This document shows positions 25,603-35,854 of a stretch of 64,000 nucleotides of DNA, one piece after another. Made by a program: the position numbers and the translations under genes. How positions within the stretch are numbered: position 1 is the stretch's first letter; every line of letters begins with the position of its first letter. The notes beneath the pieces are model-generated. The model saw nothing but the letters and a program-made list of their open reading frames with translations. It had not been told where the DNA came from and searched no databases. Source of the DNA: Pistricoccus aurantiacus (GTDB taxonomy: Bacteria; Pseudomonadota; Gammaproteobacteria; Pseudomonadales; Halomonadaceae). Location of the stretch: the NCBI RefSeq assembly GCF_007954585.1, contig NZ_CP042382.1, positions 3,410,001 through 3,474,000 of the forward strand, written 5' to 3'.

Positions 25603-26655
25603 ATGCGATCGATTTCGACAATCCACGATTTTTTCATGCGCGCCGGCGCCGAGTTGAATCTCTACCACACGGGGCGACGAGTGGCGCCCTGCCCCATCAG
25701 TACGCTCGAGGCGTTCGAAAATCAGCAGCTCGCCTGGCCGATGCCCTGGCAAGGCCAGGCGCGGCTGGCCTGTGTCTTTACTCTCGGGGACATGCCGGAT
25801 CCCATCATCTGGTTTCTGGCCTTGCCTCTGGACGAACAGGGCTATCTGACGCCGGCCCCCCGGGATGCCTTTCTACAGCGCCTGCTGGAAACCCTGGGGC
25901 ATACCGTCGAAGCCCTTCAATCGAGTAACGCCACGGCGAAGGACATGAACCAGGCGGATAACCTGATGAAAGACAATCCCCTGGCCTTCACCCCCAGCCT
26001 TCATCATCGCGCCATGCTGCACGCGCAAGCCAGTCGCGATCTGGAACGCAGCGCCAGCGAGCATCTGGAGCTTGTGGAAAGTTATCTGCTGGACGGCGAT
26101 CTTCAACATTGGCAAGCCCTGGGACTGCAAGGTCTGGCGGATTTCGTGGCGAGGCTGGATACGGCCCAGGCCACGCAGCTGGCGGCGAGATTACCTGCAT
26201 TGCCGATCGCCGTATTGCATCCTCTGTGCTATTGCCTGGAACAGAGAGTCTTGATCGAGGTGTTGACCGAAGCGCTGCGTCGACGTGGCGAACAGGCCGC
26301 TCGGGAAGGCGATCTCGAAACCCTGTGCGCCTGCATTCGAAGCGTCGGCGCCAGCCCGCAAGACAGCGTGAGTCGGTGGTATACTGAATTGCTCGAGGAT
26401 GCAAACGTCTGTGGTCCGGACGTACTCGCTGCCCTGGCGGCACGCGGCTGGGAGCATCTGGAAGACGCCACGCGACTGCCCCGCTTTCTCGAACGCGCCG
26501 CTGCGGATGAGCGGGTGGATTTCACGGCCCTGGTGCGTGACCTTGCAGCGATCCCACGCCTACGCCTGCCGATATTGATGCTGCTGCGGGAGGCGCCGCC
26601 GGCGTCCGATATCAAGCATCGTCTGTTTGAATCTTGCGCCAAGGATACTCTATGA
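25603..26655 (+). CDS. DUF3549 family protein
   Basis: This 350-residue protein fits DUF3549 in its start (MRSISTIHDFFMRAGAELNLYHTGRRVAPC) and in the FENQQLAWPMPWQGQARLACVF and IIWFLALPLDEQG segments. It is soluble and largely helical toward the end, with no signal peptide. The role is unknown. The frame opens 25 codons upstream but AAGGA supports the ATG at 25603. Its stop overlaps the start of the RimB-like gene (ATGA), which suggests co-expression with the rimK system. Confidence 0.82.
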   Translation: MRSISTIHDFFMRAGAELNLYHTGRRVAPCPISTLEAFENQQLAWPMPWQGQARLACVFTLGDMPDPIIWFLALPLDEQGYLTPAPRDAFLQRLLETLGHTVEALQSSNATAKDMNQADNLMKDNPLAFTPSLHHRAMLHAQASRDLERSASEHLELVESYLLDGDLQHWQALGLQGLADFVARLDTAQATQLAARLPALPIAVLHPLCYCLEQRVLIEVLTEALRRRGEQAAREGDLETLCACIRSVGASPQDSVSRWYTELLEDANVCGPDVLAALAARGWEHLEDATRLPRFLERAAADERVDFTALVRDLAAIPRLRLPILMLLREAPPASDIKHRLFESCAKDTL

Positions 26656-27086
26656 AGTCATTACCCTATCAAGCCAAGGCGGTGGTCGGTCGTCGCGAGA
26701 TGGCCAGCCTGCCGGAACTGGAGTTGATCCTGTGTTGCAAGATCGACACCGGCGCCAGAACCTCGGCGCTGCACGCGGAGGACATCATACCTTTCGAGCA
26801 GGACGCCCAGCGCTGGGTCAGTTTCGTGACCCAGGACGTTCAGGAAAGCGCCGAACGACGCTATCAACTAAAACTGCATGATTATCGACAGGTCACCAGT
26901 TCCAACGGCCAGACGGAATGGCGCTACGTGATTCGCACTCCCCTGACCCTGGGGGAATTGACCTTCCCGGTGGAACTGACCTTGACGGATCGCGGCAGCA
27001 TGCGCCATCCCTTGTTACTAGGAAGACGGGCCATGCGCCGACTGCTGGTGGCACCGGGTGCGGCTTTCCTGCAAGGCGACCCCTGA
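26652..27086 (+). CDS. rimB: RimB-like protease family protein (PF05618, retropepsin-like)
   Basis: This 144-residue protein contains [13 protein letters not shown] around residues 32-44, an Asp-Thr-Gly-Ala motif like that of retroviral-type aspartic proteases, and [18 protein letters not shown] near the end, the classic family pattern. It is annotated as an ATP-dependent zinc protease family, although the motif suggests an aspartyl protease fold. In Pseudomonas the homologous rimB sits beside rimK and modulates ribosomal S6 glutamylation. Here it lies 23 bases before rimK. Confidence 0.85.
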   Translation: MKSLPYQAKAVVGRREMASLPELELILCCKIDTGARTSALHAEDIIPFEQDAQRWVSFVTQDVQESAERRYQLKLHDYRQVTSSNGQTEWRYVIRTPLTLGELTFPVELTLTDRGSMRHPLLLGRRAMRRLLVAPGAAFLQGDP

Positions 27087-27109
27087 TTCAAACAAGAGGC
27101 TCAACTTCC

Positions 27110-28018
27110 ATGCATATCGCCCTGTTATCGCGCAATCGCAAGCTCTATTCCAGCCAGCGCCTGGTCGAAGCGGCGGAAAATCGCGGCCATACCGTTCGCG
27201 TGGTGGACACCCTGCGCTGCTACATGAATATCGCCTCTCACCGCCCCTTGATTCACTATCGAGGCGCGCAGCTGGAAAATTTCGACGCGGTGATTCCGCG
27301 CATCGGCGCGTCGGTCACCTTTTACGGCTGTGCGGTGCTGCGCCAGTTCGAAATGATGGGCACTCACGTACTCAATGACAGCGTGGCGATCACTCGCTCC
27401 CGGGACAAGCTGCGCTCCTTGCAGCTGCTGTCTCGCAAGGGTATCGGCCTGCCGGTGACCGGGTTCGCTCACTCACCGGACGACATTCACGACCTGATCA
27501 AGATGGTCAAGGGCGCGCCTCTGGTGATCAAGCTGCTGGAAGGAACCCAAGGCATCGGCGTGGTGCTGGCGGAGACCAATCAAGCAGCGGAGTCGGTTAT
27601 TCAGGCCTTCATGGGCCTCAAGGCCAATATCATGGTACAGGAATACATCAAGGAAGCCGGCGGCGCGGACATTCGCTGCCTGGTGATCGGCGACAAGGTG
27701 GTCGCCGCCATGAAGCGTCAGGCGGCGGAAGGCGAGTTTCGTTCCAATCTGCACCGTGGCGGAAGTTCCAGCCTGATTCGCATCACCCCGGAAGAACGCT
27801 CCACCGCGATTCGCGCCGCCAAGGCCATGGGGCTCAAGGTCGCCGGTGTCGATCTTCTGCGCTCCAATCACGGCTCGGTCATCATGGAGGTCAATTCCTC
27901 CCCAGGGCTGCGGGGCATCGAGGGTGCGACCGGCAAGGATATTGCGGGGCTGATCATCGAACATCTGGAAAAAAACGCCGCCCCGAAGCGCAAGGCGCCG
28001 CCCCGTCCTCAAGGCTGA
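27110..28018 (+). CDS. rimK: Ribosomal protein S6 L-glutamate ligase
   Basis: This 302-residue ATP-grasp ligase adds glutamates to the C-terminus of ribosomal protein S6. Features include the start [63 protein letters not shown] (ATP binding) and [23 protein letters not shown] (metal binding). The length matches E. coli RimK (300). A longer frame extends upstream, but AGAGG before 27110 and the family start settle it. Confidence 0.95.
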   Translation: MHIALLSRNRKLYSSQRLVEAAENRGHTVRVVDTLRCYMNIASHRPLIHYRGAQLENFDAVIPRIGASVTFYGCAVLRQFEMMGTHVLNDSVAITRSRDKLRSLQLLSRKGIGLPVTGFAHSPDDIHDLIKMVKGAPLVIKLLEGTQGIGVVLAETNQAAESVIQAFMGLKANIMVQEYIKEAGGADIRCLVIGDKVVAAMKRQAAEGEFRSNLHRGGSSSLIRITPEERSTAIRAAKAMGLKVAGVDLLRSNHGSVIMEVNSSPGLRGIEGATGKDIAGLIIEHLEKNAAPKRKAPPRPQG

Positions 28019-28096
28019 ATAATTTATTCGCCCCGAGGGGTAGAAAAACACTGTTTTCCACCGCACAATCCGAGTCACCGGAGGAGGTGACCGCCC

Positions 28097-28540
28097 ATGT
28101 TTCTCGATAATCGCCAGGTGGCGATGGACAGCGTAATGGAAGCGCTGGCAGACAGTCTGGATTACTTTCAGGACAATCTCGAACGCCTGCGCCCCTCTCT
28201 GCGCGATACGCTCAAACCGCTCTACGAAGCCCGAAGCAAGGACACCAAGGAACTTCAGCGACTGGCGAAGCGCCATCTCAAGCTGATGCCGCGAGACGCG
28301 GACGTGGAACGCGACGACTATCTATGGCTGTGGAGCCGACTGAAGAGTTTCGTGGGTAACGACAGCGAGGTTCTGGTGGGTGAACTGCTCGAGCAGGAGC
28401 GCGTACTGATGCAGGCCTTGGCGACGCTCTATACCCACCCCATGCCGGATGCCATCGAGCCGGTCATCGAACGCTGCTGGAAAGGCTGTCGAGAATTGAT
28501 TCGCGAGCTTTATCGTCTGCAAAGGAAGAAGACACGCTGA
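28097..28540 (+). CDS. Small helical protein of unknown function
   Basis: This 147-residue protein is charged and predicted to be almost all helix (MFLDNRQVAMDSVMEALADSLDYFQDNLERL, then LVGELLEQERVLMQALATLY), a pattern that could form a four-helix bundle. The family is not recognised. Its ribosome binding site GGAGGTGA is a full match to the 16S rRNA end, so high expression is possible. Its last 77 bases overlap the convergent sanA gene. Confidence 0.7.
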   Translation: MFLDNRQVAMDSVMEALADSLDYFQDNLERLRPSLRDTLKPLYEARSKDTKELQRLAKRHLKLMPRDADVERDDYLWLWSRLKSFVGNDSEVLVGELLEQERVLMQALATLYTHPMPDAIEPVIERCWKGCRELIRELYRLQRKKTR

Positions 28541-29225
28541 GGTCGTCGATCAGTCGAGGCGGTGCGATGATCAAGGGCTCCTGCGGCCCCAGGAAATAAG
28601 GCTGGCGATGCCAGAGATACAGATCCCCCAGCATACCCACCCGAGCCAGCCATTCTCGCGCCTCCAGGCGCCATGATCCAGCCGCACGGCGAGTGGGCGC
28701 AGCGCAGCCAATCGCGTTTATCCCCAGAACGTCGGCTATATATAACGCCCTGGGCAAGTGCCAATCCTGGGTAATCAGAATGGCACGCTCGACGCCGAAG
28801 ACTTTCCGCGCTCGCACCAGGGTATCAAAGGTGCTGAAACCGGCGTAGTCCAAGGTCATGCGGCGATCCGGCACCGCGTGCTCACGCAGATAGCGCCACA
28901 TGGTGATCGGCTCGTTGTAATAGCGGGTGCGGTTATCGCCGGAAAGCAAGAGATGCTGAATTCGACGGCGGCGCAGCAATTCGGCGGCGGCCTGCATGCG
29001 CGCCTCGAAATGCGGGTTGCGACCGCCCTGCACATTCCACTGGGTCGTGCCGAAAACGATACCCAGCGGCTGCGTCACGCAGGCCGCCAACGAGGTCCTG
29101 ATCTGATAGCGGGTACTGCCAAGCACCCAGAGATTGGCGGCCACGATAAGCAGCGCAGCAGCGGCTAGTGCGCAACCCAACCCTGTCAGGATGCGCTTGA
29201 TCAAGCGCGCGCTCTTCAAGCGCAT
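28464..29225 (-). CDS. sanA: SanA/YdcF-type DUF218 membrane protein
   Basis: This 253-residue protein has an N-terminal membrane anchor (residues 13-34) and a periplasmic DUF218 domain. It shares with SanA the segments GIVFGTTQW, LLLSGDNRTRYYNEPITMWRYL, LDYAGFSTFDTLVRARKVFGV and ITQDWHLPRALYIA. SanA supports envelope permeability barrier function and vancomycin resistance in E. coli. AAGGA precedes the ATG at 29225. The 3' end overlaps the convergent gene at 28097, and the overlapped C-terminus (after LIIAPP) is not conserved in SanA. Confidence 0.88.
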   Translation of the reverse strand: MRLKSARLIKRILTGLGCALAAAALLIVAANLWVLGSTRYQIRTSLAACVTQPLGIVFGTTQWNVQGGRNPHFEARMQAAAELLRRRRIQHLLLSGDNRTRYYNEPITMWRYLREHAVPDRRMTLDYAGFSTFDTLVRARKVFGVERAILITQDWHLPRALYIADVLGINAIGCAAPTRRAAGSWRLEAREWLARVGMLGDLYLWHRQPYFLGPQEPLIIAPPRLIDDLSVSSSFADDKARESILDSLSSSVR

Positions 29226-29307
29226 TGATGAGTATCCTTCGGCTCCGCGGAACCACCAGTCTAACACTTCGGCCCTGTCGGCTCTCAACCGGGAGAGTAC
29301 GCGAATC

Positions 29308-29880
29308 TCAGAACATACCCAGTTCCAGGCGCGCTTCCTCGCTCATCATCTCGCGACTCCAGGGCGGATCGAAAATGATATCCACGTGAACTCGGGAGAT
29401 CTGAGGCGCGCCGAGGATCTTGCTGCGAGCGTCCGCGGCAATTACCTCGCCCATGCCGCAGCCCGGCGCAGTCAAGGTCATCTTGATCGTCACGATACGC
29501 TCACCGCTGATCAAGCGCTCGATGCGACAGCCGTACACCAGCCCCAGCTCGACGATATCCACGGGAATCTCGGGATCGAAGCAGGTACGCAGCTGATCCC
29601 AGACGAACTGCTCGATTTCCTCATCGGTGGCGTCCTCCGCCAAGGTGGGGCGAGGCAAGGCTTCCAGTCCCAGCGCATCGAGCTTGCTGCCCTCTATCAG
29701 GTAAAGACGCCCTTCGAAGGCGACGCTGACGCTGCTGCCCTTGGCCTGCATGATCGTGACGATACTGTCCTCGGGCAGGGTCACGGTCTGGCCGAAAGGA
29801 ATGGAAATGGCGGCCACATCGTGCTGAAGCGGCATCTCCTGGCCCTTGTACAGGCCCTGCAACTGTTCGATGGAACTCAT
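29308..29880 (-). CDS. sufT: SufT, Fe-S cluster assembly accessory protein (DUF59/MIP18)
   Basis: This 190-residue protein ends the suf operon. The C-terminal DUF59 domain (about residues 85-180) has CFDPEIPVDIVELGLVYG and TLTAPGCGMGEV with the conserved Cys. The N-terminal part is the extension seen in SufT proteins. SufT helps mature Fe-S proteins. The start at 29880 lies one base past the sufS stop, so the genes are probably coupled. Confidence 0.9.
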   Translation of the reverse strand: MSSIEQLQGLYKGQEMPLQHDVAAISIPFGQTVTLPEDSIVTIMQAKGSSVSVAFEGRLYLIEGSKLDALGLEALPRPTLAEDATDEEIEQFVWDQLRTCFDPEIPVDIVELGLVYGCRIERLISGERIVTIKMTLTAPGCGMGEVIAADARSKILGAPQISRVHVDIIFDPPWSREMMSEEARLELGMF

Positions 29881-29881
29881 G

Positions 29882-31123
29882 CTAGCGCACCATACCAATG
29901 ACCCGCTTGAGGGCTTCGACAAAAATATCGATCTCCTCCGGGGTATTGTAGGCGGCGAAGGACGCCCGGCAGGTGGCGTCCACGCCGAATTCCGTCAGCA
30001 GCGGCTGGGCACAGTGATGGCCGGTACGAATCGCCACCCCCAGTTGGTCGATCAGCAGACCGATATCCTGAGAATGCGCCCCCTCGACAATAAAGGATAT
30101 TACCGCCGCCTTGTGGGGCGCGGTGCCCAGGATACGTAGCCCGTCGATGCGGGACAGCTCTTGAGTGGCGTGGGCAAGCAGACGCTGTTCCCAGGACTTA
30201 ATCAGACGCAGGTCGAACTCACCTACCCAATCCAGGGCGGCGCCGAAGCCGACTACCTCGCCTATCGCCGGAGTGCCCGCCTCGAAGCGATGAGGAATGT
30301 CCGCGAAGGTTGTGGGCGCCTCGAAGGAAACCGTCTTGATCATTTCTCCGCCGCCCTGCCAGGGCGGCATTGCCTCGAGCAGGGTCGCCTTGCCGTAGAG
30401 CATTCCGACCCCGGTGGGACCGTATACCTTGTGGGCGGAAAAGGCGTAGAAATCCGCGTCCAGCGCTTGGACATCCACCCGCTCGTGGGGCGCCGCCTGG
30501 GCGCCGTCCACGAGAATCAGGGCGCCCTGACGATGGGCGATATCCGCCATTTCCGCCACCGGATTGACGGTACCAAAGGCGTTGGAAATATGGTTGACCG
30601 CCACCAGTCGGGTGCGCTCCGTGAACAGGTCTCGATAGGCGTGCATGTCCAGCACGCCCCGTTCGTCCACCGGAATCACTTTGATGCGCAGTTCGAGTTC
30701 CCGGGCCAGCAGCTGCCAGGGCACGATATTGGAGTGATGCTCCAGGCGCGAGATCAGGATTTCATCCCCGGCCTTGAGATTGGCCCGTCCCCAACTGTTG
30801 GCCACCAGGTTGATGGCTTCCGTGGTGCCCCGGGTAAAGATGATCTCGCGATGCTCGTGAGCATTGATAAAGGCACGCACCTTCTCGCGGGTGCCCTCAT
30901 AAGCCGCCGTCGCCTCATCCGCCAGAGTGTGCAGCCCGCGGTGAATATTGGCGTTGTAGCGCCGGTAATAGTCGGCGATCGACTGGATCACCGACTCCGG
31001 CGTCTGGCTGGTAGCCGCATTGTCTAGATACACCAGCGGCTTGCCGTGCACTTCCCGATCCAGAATCGGGAAATGCCGACGCACCTGCGCCACATCGAGC
31101 TCGAGATCGTTGAAATCCACCAT
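29882..31123 (-). CDS. sufS: Cysteine desulfurase
   Basis: This 413-residue group II PLP enzyme takes sulfur from cysteine for Fe-S cluster building. PLP-binding Lys232 lies in FSAHKVYGPTG and the persulfide Cys371 in RTGHHCAQPL. VYLDNAATSQTP near residue 31 and RGTTEAINLVA near 98 are typical. No SufE or SufU gene lies in the operon, so the sulfur acceptor is not visible here. Confidence 0.95.
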   Translation of the reverse strand: MVDFNDLELDVAQVRRHFPILDREVHGKPLVYLDNAATSQTPESVIQSIADYYRRYNANIHRGLHTLADEATAAYEGTREKVRAFINAHEHREIIFTRGTTEAINLVANSWGRANLKAGDEILISRLEHHSNIVPWQLLARELELRIKVIPVDERGVLDMHAYRDLFTERTRLVAVNHISNAFGTVNPVAEMADIAHRQGALILVDGAQAAPHERVDVQALDADFYAFSAHKVYGPTGVGMLYGKATLLEAMPPWQGGGEMIKTVSFEAPTTFADIPHRFEAGTPAIGEVVGFGAALDWVGEFDLRLIKSWEQRLLAHATQELSRIDGLRILGTAPHKAAVISFIVEGAHSQDIGLLIDQLGVAIRTGHHCAQPLLTEFGVDATCRASFAAYNTPEEIDIFVEALKRVIGMVR

Positions 31124-31126
31124 GTA

Positions 31127-32488
31127 TCAACCCTCTTTGTTGGCCGGCTCGTCCAGCGCCGCGGCGGTTTCCACCAGACCGGCCAGATCGAAGCGCACCG
31201 GCAGCTTGCCCGCCACCGCCAATTCGACCCGCTCCGCGATGGCGTCCACCCGTACCTTTTCCATCACCTCGCCGGCAAAGGCCAGGGTCAACAGACCCCG
31301 GGCCGTCTGTTCGTCGATACCCCGGGTACGCAGGGCATAGATGGCCTCCGCATCGAGTTGACCGGTAGTAGCGCCGTGGGAACACTTGACGTCGTCCGCG
31401 TAGATCTCGAGTTCCGGCTTGGTATCGATTTCCGCACGATCCGACAGCAGCAGATTGGCGTTGCTCTGATGCGCCTCGATCTTCTGGCTGTCGCGCTTGA
31501 CCACCACCTTGCCGTTGAAGACACCATGGGCCCGGTCGTTGAGAATGCCCTTATAGTTCTCGTTGGAAAACGTCAGAGGCGCGTTGTGGTTGGCCAGGGT
31601 GTGGTTGTCAACATGCTGGCGACCCTGGGCGAAGAACAGGCCGAAGAAGTTGGACTCCGCCCCCTGAGCGTTGAGCTCGCCGACGATGTCGTTGCGCACC
31701 AAGGCGCCGCCCAGGTTGAGATTGAAGGAGGTAAAGCGGCTGTCCCGGCCTTGATCCAGATGCAGACTGGAAACATGCAGGTCGGAAAGCGACGCTTCCT
31801 GCAGCTTGTAATGGGTCACCATGGCCCCTCGCTCCAGCATGATCTCGCTGACCAGATTGGTGAAGTTGGCCGCGCCTTCTTCACCGACCTGATGCTCGAT
31901 CAGCGTCACCTGACTGCGAGCGCCGGCTTCCACCAGTACCCGCGGGTGGCTCATAACGGGCTGATCGCTGGCTCGGGACAGAAACTGCAGGATGATCGGC
32001 GTTTCCACTACCGTACCCGGCGCCAGACGCAGCACCGCGCCCTCCTCGAAGAAAGCCATGTTGAGGGCGGAAAAGGCGGAGAAATCCACGCTGCAAAGCC
32101 GGCCCAGAGCACTGCCTACCGCCTCATGATTATCCGCCAGCGCCTGAGAAAGCGGCTCCAGGGACGCACCCTGGGGCAACTTGCTCAAATCGGAAAGCGC
32201 ACGGGAGAAGAGTCCATCCACGAAGGTCAGGCGAATCGCCTCGATGGGCAGAGTCAGCGCCGCGGCACTGCTCCGGGAAAATTCCGCGTCTTCCGCCAAT
32301 GAGAATTCCCCTCGAGCGATGGCGCGGACATCCGTGTACTTGAACGCTTCGATCCGACGATTCGGGAAACCGATGGCTTCGAAACGCGCCGCCCCGGCCT
32401 GTCGTCGAGCGGCGATCCAGGTCGGCTCAGCACCACGCTGTGCATTGCGCGTTTCCAGGATATCGAGAAATTTCTGTTCGTCGCTCAT
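31127..32488 (-). CDS. sufD: Fe-S scaffold complex subunit SufD
   Basis: This 453-residue protein belongs to the SufB/SufD beta-helix family. The core GVFNGKVVVKRDSQKIEAHQ...LLLSDRAEIDTKPELEIYADDVKCSHGATTG lies around residues 330-390 and contains the conserved CSHG. It forms the SufBC2D scaffold with the products of the neighbouring genes. The start overlaps the sufC stop by four bases. Confidence 0.94.
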   Translation of the reverse strand: MSDEQKFLDILETRNAQRGAEPTWIAARRQAGAARFEAIGFPNRRIEAFKYTDVRAIARGEFSLAEDAEFSRSSAAALTLPIEAIRLTFVDGLFSRALSDLSKLPQGASLEPLSQALADNHEAVGSALGRLCSVDFSAFSALNMAFFEEGAVLRLAPGTVVETPIILQFLSRASDQPVMSHPRVLVEAGARSQVTLIEHQVGEEGAANFTNLVSEIMLERGAMVTHYKLQEASLSDLHVSSLHLDQGRDSRFTSFNLNLGGALVRNDIVGELNAQGAESNFFGLFFAQGRQHVDNHTLANHNAPLTFSNENYKGILNDRAHGVFNGKVVVKRDSQKIEAHQSNANLLLSDRAEIDTKPELEIYADDVKCSHGATTGQLDAEAIYALRTRGIDEQTARGLLTLAFAGEVMEKVRVDAIAERVELAVAGKLPVRFDLAGLVETAAALDEPANKEG

Positions 32489-33237
32489 GCGGCGGACTCC
32501 TCCAGAATCCAGTCATAACCGCGGGACTCGAGTTCACGGGCCAGATCCGCGTCACCGCTCTTGGCGATGCGCCCGTCCACCAGTACATGGACGTGGTCAG
32601 GCACCACGAAATCAAGCAGGCGCTGATAGTGGGTCACCAGCAGGATGCCGCGATCCTCGCCACGCAAGGAATTGATGCCCTTGGACACCACACGCATGGC
32701 ATCGATATCCAGGCCGGAATCGATCTCATCGAGCATGGCGAGCTTGGGTTCGAGCACCAGCATCTGCAGGATTTCGTTGCGTTTCTTCTCGCCGCCGGAG
32801 AAGCCCTCGTTGACCGCTCGCTGCAGGAAGCTCGAATCCATCTTCATGAAAGCGATCTTCTCGCGAATCAGCTTCATGAACTCCGGCGCGGGAATCTCTC
32901 CCAACCCTTGCGCTTCGCGCTTGGCGTTGAGCGCCGCCTTGAGCAGATAGACGTTCTTGACCCCGGGTATCTCCACCGGATACTGAAACCCTAGCAGCAG
33001 CCCCGCGCGAGCCCGTTCCTCTATATCCATCTCGAAGATGTCGCGACCCTCGAAGGTGATCGAGCCGCTGGTCACCACATACTCTTCCTTGCCGGCAATT
33101 ACTGCGGAAAGCGTCGATTTTCCGGAACCGTTGGGCCCCATGATGGCGTGCACTTCCCCGGCATTGATGGTCAGCGACAGTCCCTTGAGGATTTCGTTGC
33201 CTTCCACGCTGACGTGCAGATCCTTGACTTCGAGCAT
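32485..33237 (-). CDS. sufC: Fe-S scaffold complex ATPase SufC
   Basis: This 250-residue ABC-type ATPase drives conformational changes of the SufBCD scaffold. Walker A GPNGSGKSTL is near residues 35-44, SGGEKKRNEILQ is the signature and LAMLDEIDSGLDIDA is Walker B with the extra Asp-Ser-Gly of SufC. The length equals E. coli SufC (248). An 86-base gap separates it from sufB. Confidence 0.96.
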   Translation of the reverse strand: MLEVKDLHVSVEGNEILKGLSLTINAGEVHAIMGPNGSGKSTLSAVIAGKEEYVVTSGSITFEGRDIFEMDIEERARAGLLLGFQYPVEIPGVKNVYLLKAALNAKREAQGLGEIPAPEFMKLIREKIAFMKMDSSFLQRAVNEGFSGGEKKRNEILQMLVLEPKLAMLDEIDSGLDIDAMRVVSKGINSLRGEDRGILLVTHYQRLLDFVVPDHVHVLVDGRIAKSGDADLARELESRGYDWILEESAA

Positions 33238-33323
33238 CTTGAATACCTTTTATCGCAAGCCGCCAGATCGCGACTTCAAAAATTGACTGTTTTATCGGTC
33301 TTGAGAAACGCCCAGCCGAGCTC

Positions 33324-34766
<1,443 letters not shown>

Positions 34767-34824
34767 GTTTTTTTCTCCTCCCCGGCTATCGACGGCGCGA
34801 TCCGGGCATGTCACGGTAAATACG

Positions 34825-35292
34825 TTAGTGGCTGGCTTCTGTGGCCAGCGTCACGCTCTGAATAGGTAAACGTACCGGTAGTTTTATGGGTGTCGGCGCA
34901 GCCAGGTGCGCCAGGGTCACACTATCGAGCAGGGTACGTACACCCAACGTGACCCGCTGCCAATTGTCCGCCAGATCGCAGCGATCGATCAGTTCACAAG
35001 CTCCCTCTTCATGACTGCACTCGGTAATTGCCACTGGCCCTTCCATGGCAGTGATGATATCGATCACGGTAATCTGAGCGGGATCCTGCGCCAGTCGGTA
35101 TCCACCTTGAGCACCCCGCGACGAACTGAGCAAGCCCGCCCGTACCAGCATTTTCAGAGTCTTGCTGACCGTGGGATGCGGCAGGCGGACCGCTTTTGCC
35201 AGATCGGCTGCCGCACAAGAGGCTTCGGGATGACGAGCGATCTGCGCCATGATGATGGCCGCATAGTCGGTCAGTCGGGAAAGCTTGAGCAT
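34825..35292 (-). CDS. SUF system Rrf2 family transcription regulator (IscR-like)
   Basis: This 155-residue winged-helix regulator opens the suf operon. [19 protein letters not shown] and [38 protein letters not shown] form the DNA-binding domain (residues 1-70). Three cysteines in [15 protein letters not shown], around residues 90-105, should hold a [2Fe-2S] cluster. Their spacing is C-x6-C-x5-C, one residue longer than in E. coli IscR. An IscR type 1-like operator lies 52-76 bases upstream of the start, suggesting autoregulation. Confidence 0.92.
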   Translation of the reverse strand: MLKLSRLTDYAAIIMAQIARHPEASCAAADLAKAVRLPHPTVSKTLKMLVRAGLLSSSRGAQGGYRLAQDPAQITVIDIITAMEGPVAITECSHEEGACELIDRCDLADNWQRVTLGVRTLLDSVTLAHLAAPTPIKLPVRLPIQSVTLATEASH

Positions 35293-35343
35293 GCAAGTCC
35301 TCTTGTTCAGCCAGTGATCGACGAATCACCCAGTCGACAATTC

Positions 35344-35368
35344 ATTGTGGACCATTTTAGTCCTGTAT
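35344..35368. promoter_or_regulatory. Candidate IscR type 1 operator upstream of the suf regulator
   Basis: The 25-bp region matches the E. coli IscR type 1 consensus (ATASYYGACT-RWWWY-AGTCRRSTAT) at 20 of 25 positions. The core on the minus strand is GACTAAAATGGTC. It sits about 64 bases before the regulator start codon, a natural promoter position. The comparison was done by eye. Confidence 0.6.
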
Positions 35369-35400
35369 GATCCCGTTGTGAAGTGCTGTGATGTTTCCAT

Positions 35401-35854
35401 CAACTCGTTCTATAAAGCGATGCGTCATCGCACAAGAAAGTATTTTTGAAGTGCAGCAGGATGAGAAATCGTACGAACAAAAAATAAACCGGCTCTTTTA
35501 AAAAACTTATATTAATTAAATAAAAATATACTCAATGTATTAAAAAATCGCTTATTTATAATATTTTCTTACTAATTTTTTGCATTTTTAATTCTTATTT
35601 TTCTAGTTTTGAGCAGCAAGTTACCTGTCCAGCGGTTCCCAAAACTAGCTGCATCCTCGAAAATCCCCAAACGCCGAGCGTCGTTCCCATAACGCTCTTA
35701 CAAATAAAAATACCCTCACTCATCAAGTGCAATTGTCTTGCAAGGCAATGAACAGTCTCTTGTCAAGTTTATTCGCGAGTGAAGTACGTAAGGAGATTAT
35801 CATTACGGCGTCCTTCAATGACGGAGCGACGTCGCGTTAAGGGGCTAGGGCAAC
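35401..35854 (+). promoter_or_regulatory. Long AT-rich leader region of the alg cluster with a palindrome
   Basis: About 450 bases lie between the suf regulator promoter and alg8. The part from 35480 to 35640 is strikingly AT-rich, with runs of A and T, unlike the GC-rich neighbours. An 18-bp near-perfect palindrome, ATTGTCTTGCAAGGCAAT (16 of 18 symmetrical), lies at 35732-35749. AAGGAGATTATC at 35789-35800 looks like a ribosome binding site without a clear gene. No clear AlgU, sigma-54 or sigma-70 promoter could be assigned. The AT-rich part could bind H-NS-like proteins. Confidence 0.5.

Noticed and set aside
35789-35842. Possible leader peptide behind AAGGAGATTATC before alg8
   Set aside because: The only aligned start would be ATT, which is too rare to support a coding call.
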